From assembly GCA_946405675.1 (NCBI GenBank), contig CAMJIC010000044.1:1-13663 (forward strand): a stretch of 13,663 bases of DNA, read 5' to 3'. Both the position numbers and the translations under genes were made by a program. Each line of letters starts with the position of its first letter. The first letter of the stretch is position 1. This DNA comes from an uncultured Clostridia bacterium. Lineage in GTDB: Bacteria; Bacillota; Clostridia; Lachnospirales; Lachnospiraceae. Below are positions 1-7,420 of this stretch, piece after piece. A model generated the notes under the pieces. That model was not told the origin of the DNA. It searched no databases and worked only from the letters and a program-made list of their open reading frames with translations.

Positions 1-1
1 C

Positions 2-1012
2 CCGGAAGGACAGGAGTGCTATGAAGAGGCCATGGACATGGCGGACCAGGGCTGCGGCATTGTATTTGCGGACAGCTTTGGCCATGAGGATTATATGATC
101 CAGGCTGCGCAGGAAGCGCCGGAGGTGCAGTTCTGTCACGCGACAGGAACCAAGGCGCATACCGAAGGCCTTGATAACTACCACAACGCGTTCGCTTCCA
201 TCTATGAAGGAAGATTCCTGGCAGGCGTCGCGGCAGGCATGAAGCTGAACGAGATGATTGAAGAGGGCGTGATTGCCGAAGACGAGGCAAAGGTCGGTTA
301 TGTCGGCGCGTTTACCTATGCAGAGGTGATCTCCGGATTCACATCCTTCTTCCTGGGCGTGAGGCATGAGTGCCCCAGCGCTACGATGGAAGTCACCTTC
401 ACCGGTTCCTGGTACGATGAGACGGCTGAGAAGGAAGGCGCGAACACCCTGATCGAGGACGGATGCGTCCTGATCTCCCAGCACGCGGACTCCATGGGCG
501 CTCCGACAGCCTGCGAGGCGGCCGGTGTCCCGAATGTTTCCTATAACGGTTCCACCATCGATGCGGCTCCGAATACCTACATCATTTCCTCCAAGATCGA
601 CTGGACTCCGTATTTCGTAGACGCGATCCTCGCTGCTGCGTACGGCGATGAGATCCCGGCTGATTATACCGGCACGCTTGCAACCGGTTCCGTGCAGCTG
701 ACTGAGCTGAACGAGGATGTTGCGGCTGAGGGGACTGCCGAGGAGATCGAAGCGGTCATGGCAGAGCTTGAAGAGGGCACGCTGCATGTATTTGACACCT
801 CCACCTTTACCGTATTCGGCGAGGAGCTGCCGGATGGATTTGAGGCGGATGTGGATACCGATCCGGAGTATCTGCCGGATACCGCAGTCGTATCGGATGG
901 TTACTATCACGAGTCTGAGTACAGGTCTGCTCCTTATTTCGGCCTGTTCTATGATGAAGAAGGAAACGGCAGCCCGATCGATGGCATCACGCTTCTGGAT
1001 ACTGCGTTCTAA
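2..1012 (+). CDS. BMP-family ABC transporter substrate-binding protein (5' truncated)
   Basis: This is the solute-binding protein of an importer in the basic membrane protein (BMP/Med, PnrA-like) family, whose members usually bind purine nucleosides outside the membrane. The frame is open from base 2, so the signal peptide, the expected lipobox and the first sugar-binding lobe are missing from the window. The visible 336 residues show family-like stretches: YEGRFLAGVAAGMK, VGYVGAF, a GSWYDETAEKEGANTLI segment and the ISQHADS strand of the binding cleft. The end is acidic (many D/E), as is common in secreted proteins. Stop TAA is at 1010-1012, followed closely by a terminator-like hairpin, then the matching ATPase and two permease genes. 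The family call is solid. The ligand is inferred: nucleosides are most likely, but other small molecules cannot be excluded from the sequence. Confidence 0.9.
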   Translation, partial: PEGQECYEEAMDMADQGCGIVFADSFGHEDYMIQAAQEAPEVQFCHATGTKAHTEGLDNYHNAFASIYEGRFLAGVAAGMKLNEMIEEGVIAEDEAKVGYVGAFTYAEVISGFTSFFLGVRHECPSATMEVTFTGSWYDETAEKEGANTLIEDGCVLISQHADSMGAPTACEAAGVPNVSYNGSTIDAAPNTYIISSKIDWTPYFVDAILAAAYGDEIPADYTGTLATGSVQLTELNEDVAAEGTAEEIEAVMAELEEGTLHVFDTSTFTVFGEELPDGFEADVDTDPEYLPDTAVVSDGYYHESEYRSAPYFGLFYDEEGNGSPIDGITLLDTAF

Positions 1013-1032
1013 GAACGGATCTGAATCGAATG

Positions 1033-1067
1033 AGGCAGTACAGAGTGGTTATTCTGTACTGCCTTTT
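1033..1067 (+). terminator. Intrinsic terminator / attenuator after the binding-protein gene
   Basis: A perfect 12-bp inverted repeat (1033-1044 with 1053-1064, core GGCAGTACAGA) closes an 8-nt loop and runs into TTTTCCT. The T-run is short, so termination is probably partial. It lies 20 nt after the binding-protein stop and before the ATPase gene, a place where read-through control would give more binding protein than membrane components. Confidence 0.75.
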
Positions 1068-1109
1068 CCTGCTTACTACGTGATTCATTCGTAAGGCGGG
1101 AAAGGAACA

Positions 1110-1140
1110 GGTCCGCCTTCGCGTCAGGCGGAGGCGGACC
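1110..1140 (+). promoter_or_regulatory. GC-rich hairpin with two alternative pairings
   Basis: GGTCCGCC (1110-1117) pairs perfectly with GGCGGACC (1133-1140). The overlapping TCCGCCT (1112-1118) can instead pair with AGGCGGA (1126-1132). No T-run follows. The hairpin lies about 70 nt upstream of the ATPase start, in the 197-bp spacer between binding protein and ATPase. It could protect the downstream mRNA end or tune read-through; its role is unknown. Confidence 0.4.
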
Positions 1141-1196
1141 GGACACCACCCGGCTTTGAAGGAGCGCCCGCCGCTGTACACATACTGGAACGAACC

Positions 1197-1201
1197 GGAG
1201 G
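1197..1201 (+). promoter_or_regulatory. Ribosome binding site that sets a TTG start for the ATPase
   Basis: GGAGG is followed after 8 nt by TTG at 1210. The longer reading frame from TTG 1156 adds 18 residues without family resemblance, so this site argues for the 1210 start. Confidence 0.7.
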
Positions 1202-1209
1202 AAAATGCA

Positions 1210-2745
1210 TTGGATAACAGAATACCAGCCGTGAAGATGAGCGGCATAACGAAGATATTCATCGGAAAGGTCGTGGCAAACAAGGATGTTTCCATGGAGA
1301 TCTACAGAGGAGAGATCCTTTCTCTTCTGGGGGAGAACGGCTCGGGCAAGACGACCCTGATGAATATGCTTTCCGGCATCTACTGTCCGGATTCCGGTAA
1401 GATTGAAGTGGATGGAAAAGAGGTTTCGATCCGTTCTCCGAAGGATGCGCTGAATCTGGGGATCGGCATGATCCATCAGCACTATAAGCTGGTGGATGTC
1501 ATGACGGCGACGCAGAACATCATCCTCGGCCTGAAGGAGGATAAGTATGACCTGAAGGCTGCCTCCGCCCGTGTGCGTGAGATCTGTGAGCGCTATGGAT
1601 TTGACCTGAATCCGGAGCAGAAGGTCTATGACATGACGGTTTCGCAGAAGCAGACGGTGGAGATCGTCAAGGTTCTGTACCGTAATGCGGATATCCTGAT
1701 CCTGGATGAGCCCACCGCGGTTCTGACGCCGCAGGAGACAGAGAAGCTGTTTGATGTCCTGCGGAACATGAAGAAGGACAACAAGGCTGTCATCATCATC
1801 ACCCATAAGCTGAACGAGGTACTGGAGATCTCGGACCGGGTGGACATCCTGCGCGCGGGTGAGTTCATCGGAAGCTTGAAGACGAGCGAGACGAACGTGC
1901 AGGAGATGACGGACATGATGGTCGGCCACGCGGTCACCCTGAATATTGACCGGCCACAGCCGAAGGATCCACACCCGCGGATCAGGGTGTCAGGGCTTAC
2001 CGTGAGAAGTGAGGAGGGCCTGGTCAAGCTGGACAATGTCTCCTTTACGGCGAACTCCGGAGAGATCCTGGGGATTGCCGGGATCTCCAACAGCGGACAG
2101 AAGGAGCTCCTGGAGGCGATCAGCGGATTACAGCCCGTGGAAAGCGGAGACATCACGTACATTTCCCCGGAAGGGAAGGAGGTCAGCCTGATCGGGAAAG
2201 ATCCGCTGGACATCCAGCGGCTTGGAGTCACGCTTTCCTTCGTCCCGGAGGACCGGCTTGGCATGGGGCTTGTGGGGAATATGGATATGACGGACAACAT
2301 GATGCTGCGGTCATTCAGGAAGGGGCGCGGGCTGTTTTTGGACCGCGCGACGCCCAGAGGGGTGGCGACGGATGTGCGGGATTCCCTCGAGGTGGTGACG
2401 CCGGGGCTTTCCACGCCTGTGCGGCGGCTGTCGGGCGGCAATGTGCAGAAGGTCCTGGTGGGCCGGGAGATCGCTTTGGCTCCGTCCGTTCTTCTGACGG
2501 CATACGCAGTGCGCGGTCTGGATATCAACTCTTCCTACGCGATCTACGATCTGATGAACCAGCAGAAGGAGAAGGGGGTTGCGGTGGTCTACGTCGGCGA
2601 GGACCTGGATGTCCTCCTGGAGCTGGCGGACCGGATCCTGGTCCTGTGCGGAGGGAAGGTTTCAGGCATTGTGGATGGTCGCAAGACAGACAAGTATCAG
2701 GTTGGAAGCATGATGACAACGCTCGGAGGAGGTGAGACGCGATGA
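1210..2745 (+). CDS. BMP-type ABC transporter ATP-binding protein (two fused NBDs)
   Basis: This is the energy-coupling ATPase of a nucleoside-type importer (YufO/NupO-like), 511 residues and normal length for the family. NBD1 carries Walker A GENGSGKTT (41-49), Q-loop Q90, a diverged signature TVSQKQ (about 143-148), Walker B ILILDEPT (E167) and switch His199. NBD2 has a non-canonical Walker A region (GISNSGQKEL, about 291-300), a VPEDR box (345-349), signature LSGGN (407-411) and LLTAYAVRGLD in place of a normal Walker B, with no switch histidine in VVYVGEDLD. Loss of catalytic residues in NBD2 is usual in this family, so ATP is probably hydrolysed mainly at one site. Start TTG 1210 was chosen for its GGAGG at 8-nt spacing and family-like length; TTG 1156 is the alternative. 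Its stop overlaps the next start (ATGA), indicating translational coupling with the first permease. Confidence 0.93.
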   Translation: MDNRIPAVKMSGITKIFIGKVVANKDVSMEIYRGEILSLLGENGSGKTTLMNMLSGIYCPDSGKIEVDGKEVSIRSPKDALNLGIGMIHQHYKLVDVMTATQNIILGLKEDKYDLKAASARVREICERYGFDLNPEQKVYDMTVSQKQTVEIVKVLYRNADILILDEPTAVLTPQETEKLFDVLRNMKKDNKAVIIITHKLNEVLEISDRVDILRAGEFIGSLKTSETNVQEMTDMMVGHAVTLNIDRPQPKDPHPRIRVSGLTVRSEEGLVKLDNVSFTANSGEILGIAGISNSGQKELLEAISGLQPVESGDITYISPEGKEVSLIGKDPLDIQRLGVTLSFVPEDRLGMGLVGNMDMTDNMMLRSFRKGRGLFLDRATPRGVATDVRDSLEVVTPGLSTPVRRLSGGNVQKVLVGREIALAPSVLLTAYAVRGLDINSSYAIYDLMNQQKEKGVAVVYVGEDLDVLLELADRILVLCGGKVSGIVDGRKTDKYQVGSMMTTLGGGETR

Positions 2746-3833
2746 ATGAGAAGAAGAGAGGCCCTCTTGCCCATATCGTAAAACGCCCTGTGATCTCCTG
2801 GAAGAAGGCTGCAATGATCCGCGGGGCGGCGATCGTCATTTCGATCCTTGTCTGTGCGGCGGTCACCTTTTTCCTGACAGGCTCCGATCCCATCAGCGTG
2901 TTCCGGACGATCCTGGACGGCAGCTTCGCCTCCCCGAGAAGGTTCTGGGTACTGCTTCAGAATATTTCGATCCTCCTGATCATTTCCCTTGCGATGGCAC
3001 CGGCTTTCCGTATGCGGTTCTGGAATATCGGAGGCGAAGGACAGGTCATGATGGGCGTGCTCGCCACCTCGAGCTGCATGATCATGCTTGGCGGAAAGGT
3101 TCCGAACGCGCTCCTGATCGTGATCGAGATCATAGCGGCCATCGCCGCAGGAGCCATCTGGGCTGCGATCCCGGCATTTTTCAAGTCAAGGTGGAATACG
3201 AATGAGACACTGTTTACGCTGATGATGAACTATGTCGCGACGCAGCTGGTCGCATATTTCATTATCAAATGGGAATCTCCCCGCGGTTCCGGCAAGATCG
3301 GCATCATCAACCAGTCTACGCAGTACGGATGGCTGCCCCAGATCGGTGAGTACAAGTACCTGCTGACTGTCATTGTGGCGGCTGCCCTGACCGTCTTCCT
3401 CTACATTTACATGAATAAGAGCAAGCACGGCTATGAGCTTGCGGTCGTCGGCGAAAGTGAGCGCACGGCGCGTTATGTCGGCATCAAGGTCGGGCGTGTA
3501 TTCGTGCGGACCATGCTTCTGTCAGGCGCGATCTGCGGGGTTGCCGGACTGCTGATGGTCGGCAGCACGGATCATACCATGACAACGACCCTTGCGGGCG
3601 GGCGCGGATTCACCGCAGTCATGGTCGCGTGGATGGCGAAGTTTAATCCGATCGGCATGATCTTCACCTCCTTCCTGCTGGCCTTCCTGGGGAAGGGCGC
3701 GGGCGAGGTCGCGACGCAGTTCGGCCTGAACCAGAGCTTTTCGGATATCCTCAGCTCGATCATCATATTCTTCCTGATCGGCTGCGAGTTCTTCATTCAG
3801 TATCGGATCGTATTTCGGAAGGAGGCGAATTGA
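2742..3833 (+). CDS. BMP-type ABC transporter permease, first subunit (YufP/NupP-like)
   Basis: This integral membrane subunit (363 aa) belongs to the branched-chain amino acid/ribose-type permease fold (BPD_transp_2). A basic cytoplasmic N-terminus (about residues 1-25) is followed by many hydrophobic segments, for example around GAAIVISILVCAAVTFFL, ILLIISLAMAP and LLIVIEIIAAIAAGAIW, and a C-terminal IIIFFLIGCEFFI helix. The NIGGEGQVMMG motif after the second or third helix and the GESERTARYVGIKVGR loop, which probably contacts the ATPase, are characteristic. The gene overlaps the ATPase gene by 4 bp and is followed after 3 bp by the second permease, so the two should form a heterodimeric channel. 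Substrate is inferred to be a nucleoside from family membership only. Confidence 0.92.
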   Translation: MNEKKRGPLAHIVKRPVISWKKAAMIRGAAIVISILVCAAVTFFLTGSDPISVFRTILDGSFASPRRFWVLLQNISILLIISLAMAPAFRMRFWNIGGEGQVMMGVLATSSCMIMLGGKVPNALLIVIEIIAAIAAGAIWAAIPAFFKSRWNTNETLFTLMMNYVATQLVAYFIIKWESPRGSGKIGIINQSTQYGWLPQIGEYKYLLTVIVAAALTVFLYIYMNKSKHGYELAVVGESERTARYVGIKVGRVFVRTMLLSGAICGVAGLLMVGSTDHTMTTTLAGGRGFTAVMVAWMAKFNPIGMIFTSFLLAFLGKGAGEVATQFGLNQSFSDILSSIIIFFLIGCEFFIQYRIVFRKEAN

Positions 3834-3836
3834 GCG

Positions 3837-4832
3837 ATGTTTGACCTTGTATCCTTCATTCCCCGTGCAGTTGCGCAGGCGACACCGCTTCTGCTTGGCT
3901 CCACCGGCGAGACGCTCACAGAGAAGAGCGGTAACCTGAACCTTGGAATCCCCGGCATCATGTACGTCGGCGCGATCTCCGGCGTCATCGGCGCGTTTTT
4001 CTACGAGCAGAAAGTGGGTTCTGTGGAAAATGCGAATGCGTTCCTTGCGATCGCCATCCCCATGGCGTGCTGCCTGCTTGGCTCTTTCCTGATGGGGCTT
4101 TTGTACTGCTTCCTGACGGTCACGCTGCGGGCGAACCAGAACGTGACGGGCCTTGCGATGACAACCTTCGGCGTCGGCTTCGGCAATTTCTTCGGCGGAT
4201 CCCTGATCAAGCTGACAGGTTCCGATGTCCCGTCCATTGCCCTTTCGATCACCCATAAGTTCTACGCGGCGAAGCTTCCCTTTGCGTCGAAAGCAGGGAT
4301 CTTCGGCAAGCTGGTCCTGAATTACGGGTTCCTCGTCTACGTTGCGATCGTGATCGCTCTGGCCGCGTCCTGGTTCCTGAACCGGACCCGCCGGGGCCTG
4401 CATCTTCGCGCGGTCGGTGAAAACCCGGCAACGGCTGACGCGGCCGGGATCAATGTCGGCGCGTACAAGTATTGGGCAACTTGCATCGGCTCTATGATCG
4501 CGGGGCTTGGCGGCCTGTATTATGTTATGGACTACGCTTCCGGCGTATGGTCCAATGATGCCTTCGGCGACAGGGGATGGCTTGCGATCGCCCTCGTGAT
4601 CTTCACGATCTGGCGTCCGAATGTCAGCATCCTTGCCTCGCTTCTGTTCGGCGCATTGTACATTCTGTATCTGTACATCCCGACCGGAACCAACATGGCG
4701 ATCAAGGAGATCTACAAGATGGCTCCCTTTGTCGTCACGATTATCGTGCTGATCATCATCAGCCTGAGAAAGAAACGGGAAAATCAGCCGCCGGCTGCGC
4801 TGGGGCTGCCGTACTTCCGGGAAGACCGGTAA
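3837..4832 (+). CDS. BMP-type ABC transporter permease, second subunit (YufQ/NupQ-like)
   Basis: This is the second permease (331 aa) and partner of the preceding subunit. It starts with the GSTGETLTEKSGNLNLGI segment typical of YufQ-like proteins, followed by repeated hydrophobic helices and a cytoplasmic AVGENPATADAAGINV loop (about residues 194-209), which probably serves as the ATPase coupling site. The protein ends in a basic and proline-containing hydrophilic tail. AAGGAGG at 3819-3825 lies inside the end of the upstream gene, 11 nt before ATG 3837, so translation is probably coupled. One difference from many relatives is GIPG where a G-x-E-G motif is common. It is the last gene of the transporter operon; the inverted-repeat element begins one base after its stop. 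Confidence 0.91.
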   Translation: MFDLVSFIPRAVAQATPLLLGSTGETLTEKSGNLNLGIPGIMYVGAISGVIGAFFYEQKVGSVENANAFLAIAIPMACCLLGSFLMGLLYCFLTVTLRANQNVTGLAMTTFGVGFGNFFGGSLIKLTGSDVPSIALSITHKFYAAKLPFASKAGIFGKLVLNYGFLVYVAIVIALAASWFLNRTRRGLHLRAVGENPATADAAGINVGAYKYWATCIGSMIAGLGGLYYVMDYASGVWSNDAFGDRGWLAIALVIFTIWRPNVSILASLLFGALYILYLYIPTGTNMAIKEIYKMAPFVVTIIVLIIISLRKKRENQPPAALGLPYFREDR

Positions 4833-4833
4833 T

Positions 4834-5114
4834 GTTGCAAGTCACTCCACTGCCAGGTTACAGTTCGCTTCCCGGCCGGGCAGGCTATGGATTGCGTCGG
4901 AGGGCCGCTCGCGCTTATGTTCTCGGCTTCCGCCTCGGTCGGCGCTAAACGCGTGTCACTGGCACGCAGCGCCCTCGCGTAGCGGTTCTAAGCTCATGCT
5001 GCGCCTTTGGCTTGCATTCGCTAAGAACCGACGCTGCGGATGCCCTCCTCGTGCAATCCATAGCCTGCCCGGCCGTTCAGTGAACAGCAACCTGGCCAGA
5101 GTGTGACTTGTAAC
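4834..5114. repeat. Nested, multi-branched inverted-repeat element (~281 bp)
   Basis: The region can fold into one long stem. The outer ends GTTGCAAGTCAC (4834-4845) and GTGACTTGTAAC (5103-5114) pair with one mismatch. CCAGGTT near 4854 pairs with AACCTGG near 5088. The core is a perfect 22-bp inverted repeat (4874-4895 with 5053-5074), continued by GGAGGGC (4899-4905) with GCCCTCC (5042-5048). Two hairpins sit inside: 4942-4972 (GCGCT..GCGTG/CACGC.AGCGC) and 4983-4993 with 5020-5030 (11 nt, one mismatch). No convincing ORF or transposase lies inside. Similar end sequence recurs at 13236-13288. It could be a non-autonomous palindromic mobile element (MITE/REP-like), a structured RNA, or a transcription barrier between the transporter and glgB. 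Confidence 0.8.
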
Positions 5115-5154
5115 GGTGTGAGTGGTAATGCAGTAAGGACCGGCGTTTGCGGCC

Positions 5155-5183
5155 TTGTCTAAATGACTGATTGACGGTATAAT
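5155..5183 (+). promoter_or_regulatory. glgB: Sigma-A-type promoter for glgB (-35 TTGTCT, -10 TATAAT)
   Basis: TTGTCT (5155-5160) is separated by exactly 17 nt from a perfect TATAAT (5178-5183). Transcription should start near 5190, upstream of all candidate glgB starts. It is the clearest promoter in the window and probably also drives gdpP. Confidence 0.75.
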
Positions 5184-5283
5184 GAAACGATACGAAGCGA
5201 TACAATCCTAAGCTGTACAGGATGGTGCGGGATGGTGTCGGAATGAAACAGGAAGATGAAGTGATATCTCAGGAGAAACCGAA

Positions 5284-5287
5284 GGGG
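5284..5287 (+). promoter_or_regulatory. glgB: Purine-rich ribosome binding site favouring the glgB ATG at 5294
   Basis: GAAGGGGAAAAAC precedes ATG 5294 with 6 nt after GGGG. The in-frame ATGs at 5222 and 5243 have no comparable site at proper spacing. Confidence 0.45.
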
Positions 5288-5293
5288 AAAAAC

Positions 5294-7408
5294 ATGGCGA
5301 AAGAAGCGGAGAAAGTAATTCGGAAAACGGCAGCGAAGGCGGCAGAGAAGGCCGTGGCGAAGGCGGCGGTCAGGACGGTGGCGAAGTCAGCGGTCAAGTC
5401 AGCGGTGAAATCGGCAGCCAAGTCAACTGCGAAGGCGACGGTCAAGACGGCGGAAAAGACTGCAGCGAAGGTGGAAGCTGCTGCAGAGAATGGACCTGCG
5501 ATCGGCGATGGATATGAATTCGTCCATGATCTTGACCAGTACCTGTACGACAAGGGAGTGCACTACGATATTTTCCGCAAGCTCGGCGCACATCCCTCCG
5601 CGAAGAACGGAGTGAAGGGAATTCATTTTGCGGTATGGGCTCCCCATGCGGCGGCCGTCCATCTGATCGGTGAATTCAACGGCTGGGATGAAGAGAGCAT
5701 TGCGCTGGAGCGGCTGGAGCCGTCCGGGATCTGGGAGTGCTTCTGCGAGAGCGCACAGATCGGCCAGATGTACAAGTACCTGATCTTTACCCAGGACGGA
5801 CGTAAGCTTTACAAGGCGGATCCTTACGCAAACCAGGCGGAGAAGCGCCCGGGCACGGCATCCGTGATCGCTGACATTTCCACGATCAAGTGGACGGACA
5901 GTACGTGGATGAAGAAGCGGTCTTCCTTCAGGCAGGATGAAAGCGCCATCTCCATCTATGAATGCCATGTGGGAAGCTGGATGCGCCATCCCCATGCGGA
6001 GAAGGAGGACGGGTTCTACAATTACCGTTACTTTGCCCACTCCGTCACGGAATATCTGAAAAAGATGGGGTATACCCATATTGAGCTGATGGGGATCTCT
6101 GAGCATCCCTTCGACGGTTCCTGGGGATATCAGGTGACCGGCTACTACGCGCCCACGAGCCGCTACGGCACGCCGGAGGACTTTGCTTATCTGGTGAACT
6201 ACCTGCACCGCAACGGGATCGGCGTCATCCTGGACTGGGTGCCGGCGCATTTTCCGAAGGATGCCCACGGGCTGGCGGACTTCGACGGGCAGGCGTGCTA
6301 CGAGTACGCGGATCCGCGCAAGGGCGAGCATCCGGACTGGGGCACGAAGGTATTTGACTTCGGCAAGAGCGAGGTCAAGAATTTCCTGATCGGCAATGCA
6401 CTGTTCTGGATCGAGCAGTTCCATGTTGACGGGCTGCGCGTGGATGCGGTTGCGTCGATCCTGTATCTGGATTACGGACGCCGCGACGGTGAGTGGATCC
6501 CCAACAAGTACGGCGGGAATAAGAACCTTGAGGCGATCGAGTTCTTCAAGCATCTGAATTCTGTTGTGCTGGGCAAGCATCCGGGCGTTATGATGATCGC
6601 CGAGGAGTCCACCGCCTGGCCGAAGGTAACGGATACTCCGGAAAATGACGGGCTTGGCTTCACCATGAAGTGGAACATGGGCTGGATGCATGATTTCATC
6701 GAGTACATGAAGCTGGATCCCTATTTCCGCAAGTTCAACCATAACCGCATGACCTTTGCGATGACCTATGCTTATTCCGAGAAGTACTGCCTGGTGCTCT
6801 CCCACGACGAGGTCGTCCATCTGAAGTGCTCCATGATCAACAAGATGCCCGGCCTGTATGACGATAAGTTCGCGAACCTGAGGGCAGGATACGCCTTCAT
6901 GTTCGGGCATCCCGGCAAGAAGCTTCTGTTCATGGGACAGGAATTCGCCCAGGAGCGGGAGTGGAGCGAGGATCGGGAACTCGACTGGTACCTGCTGGAG
7001 GAGCCGAGGCACAGGCAGATGCAGGACTTCGTACAGGAGCTCCTTCATCTGTACAAGGGGAACCCTGCGATGTACAGTGCCGACTGCGTGCCGGAAGGAT
7101 TCGAATGGATCAACGCGGATGACGCGGACCGCAGCATCTACAGCTTCCTGCGCCACAGCGCGGACGGCAAGAACAATCTGCTTTTTGTGATCAACTTCAC
7201 GCCGATGGCGCGCCCTGACTACCGCGTCGGCTGCACGAAGAAGTGCACCTATACGCTGGTTCTTGACGGAGATGAGGAGCGCTTTGGCGGACACGGCACG
7301 CCGCATCCGGCAAAGTACAAGGCAGTGGAGAGTGAATGCGACGGGAAGCCTTATTCCTTTGCGTTTGACCTTCCGCCCTATGGGGTCGCGGTGTTCAAAT
7401 ACGTCTGA
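5294..7408 (+). CDS. glgB: 1,4-alpha-glucan branching enzyme with a basic tetrapeptide-repeat N-terminus
   Basis: GlgB cuts alpha-1,4-glucan chains and re-attaches them by alpha-1,6 links during glycogen synthesis in the cytoplasm. From ATG 5294 it has 704 residues. Residues 3-59 form a lysine/alanine-rich tail in which K or R recurs at exactly every fourth position (3, 7, 11 ... 59). A linker follows, then a CBM48 domain (IHFAVWAPHAAAVHLIGEFNGW, about residues 110-131) and the GH13 barrel. Catalytic residues by family alignment are nucleophile Asp384 (GLRVDAVAS), acid/base Glu437 (AEEST) and Asp505 (SHDEVVH). The EHPFDGSWGYQ and YAPTSRYGTPEDF motifs are GlgB signatures. The tail stands where E. 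coli-type enzymes carry an extra N1 beta-sandwich, so this is a short-form enzyme with an added tail. The start was chosen by RBS; in-frame ATGs at 5222 and 5243 would add 24 or 17 residues. No other glycogen gene is nearby. Confidence 0.95.
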   Translation: MAKEAEKVIRKTAAKAAEKAVAKAAVRTVAKSAVKSAVKSAAKSTAKATVKTAEKTAAKVEAAAENGPAIGDGYEFVHDLDQYLYDKGVHYDIFRKLGAHPSAKNGVKGIHFAVWAPHAAAVHLIGEFNGWDEESIALERLEPSGIWECFCESAQIGQMYKYLIFTQDGRKLYKADPYANQAEKRPGTASVIADISTIKWTDSTWMKKRSSFRQDESAISIYECHVGSWMRHPHAEKEDGFYNYRYFAHSVTEYLKKMGYTHIELMGISEHPFDGSWGYQVTGYYAPTSRYGTPEDFAYLVNYLHRNGIGVILDWVPAHFPKDAHGLADFDGQACYEYADPRKGEHPDWGTKVFDFGKSEVKNFLIGNALFWIEQFHVDGLRVDAVASILYLDYGRRDGEWIPNKYGGNKNLEAIEFFKHLNSVVLGKHPGVMMIAEESTAWPKVTDTPENDGLGFTMKWNMGWMHDFIEYMKLDPYFRKFNHNRMTFAMTYAYSEKYCLVLSHDEVVHLKCSMINKMPGLYDDKFANLRAGYAFMFGHPGKKLLFMGQEFAQEREWSEDRELDWYLLEEPRHRQMQDFVQELLHLYKGNPAMYSADCVPEGFEWINADDADRSIYSFLRHSADGKNNLLFVINFTPMARPDYRVGCTKKCTYTLVLDGDEERFGGHGTPHPAKYKAVESECDGKPYSFAFDLPPYGVAVFKYV
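5300..5479 (+). repeat. glgB: 12-bp/4-residue tandem repeat coding the GlgB basic tail
   Basis: Fifteen consecutive tetrapeptides, each beginning with K (once R), are encoded in register; examples are KSAV, KSAV, KSAA, KSTA, KATV, KTAE, KTAA. Nucleotide similarity between neighbouring 12-bp units (for instance AAGTCAGCGGTC) suggests growth by unit duplication followed by drift. No proline occurs within the repeat, unlike AAKP-type histone H1 tails, so a continuous helix with a basic stripe is possible. Confidence 0.85.
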
Positions 7409-7409
7409 C

Positions 7410-7415
7410 AAGGAG
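7410..7415 (+). promoter_or_regulatory. gdpP: Ribosome binding site that sets the gdpP ATG at 7421
   Basis: AAGGAG lies directly after the glgB stop and 5 nt before ATG 7421. The in-frame GTG at 7415 falls inside this site and is therefore unlikely to be the start. Confidence 0.7.
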
Positions 7416-7420
7416 TGTGT

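Noticed and set aside
1009..1974. A 321-codon minus-strand frame opposite the ABC ATPase gene
   Set aside because: Low-complexity, histidine/arginine/leucine-rich composition typical of a shadow frame; the plus-strand ATPase explains the conservation.
4577..4948. A 123-codon plus-strand frame running from the second permease gene into the inverted-repeat element
   Set aside because: It is out of frame with the permease, has no ribosome binding site and ends inside the palindromic element.
5269..5553. Alanine/phenylalanine-rich minus-strand frame opposite the GlgB tail
   Set aside because: It is simply the reverse complement of the K/A repeat; no ribosome binding site or family match.
5423..7411. 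A 662-codon open frame on the minus strand opposite glgB
   Set aside because: It is antisense to a clear GlgB with all catalytic motifs. The translated sequence has no family resemblance and the frame is open because of codon bias in a GC-rich gene.
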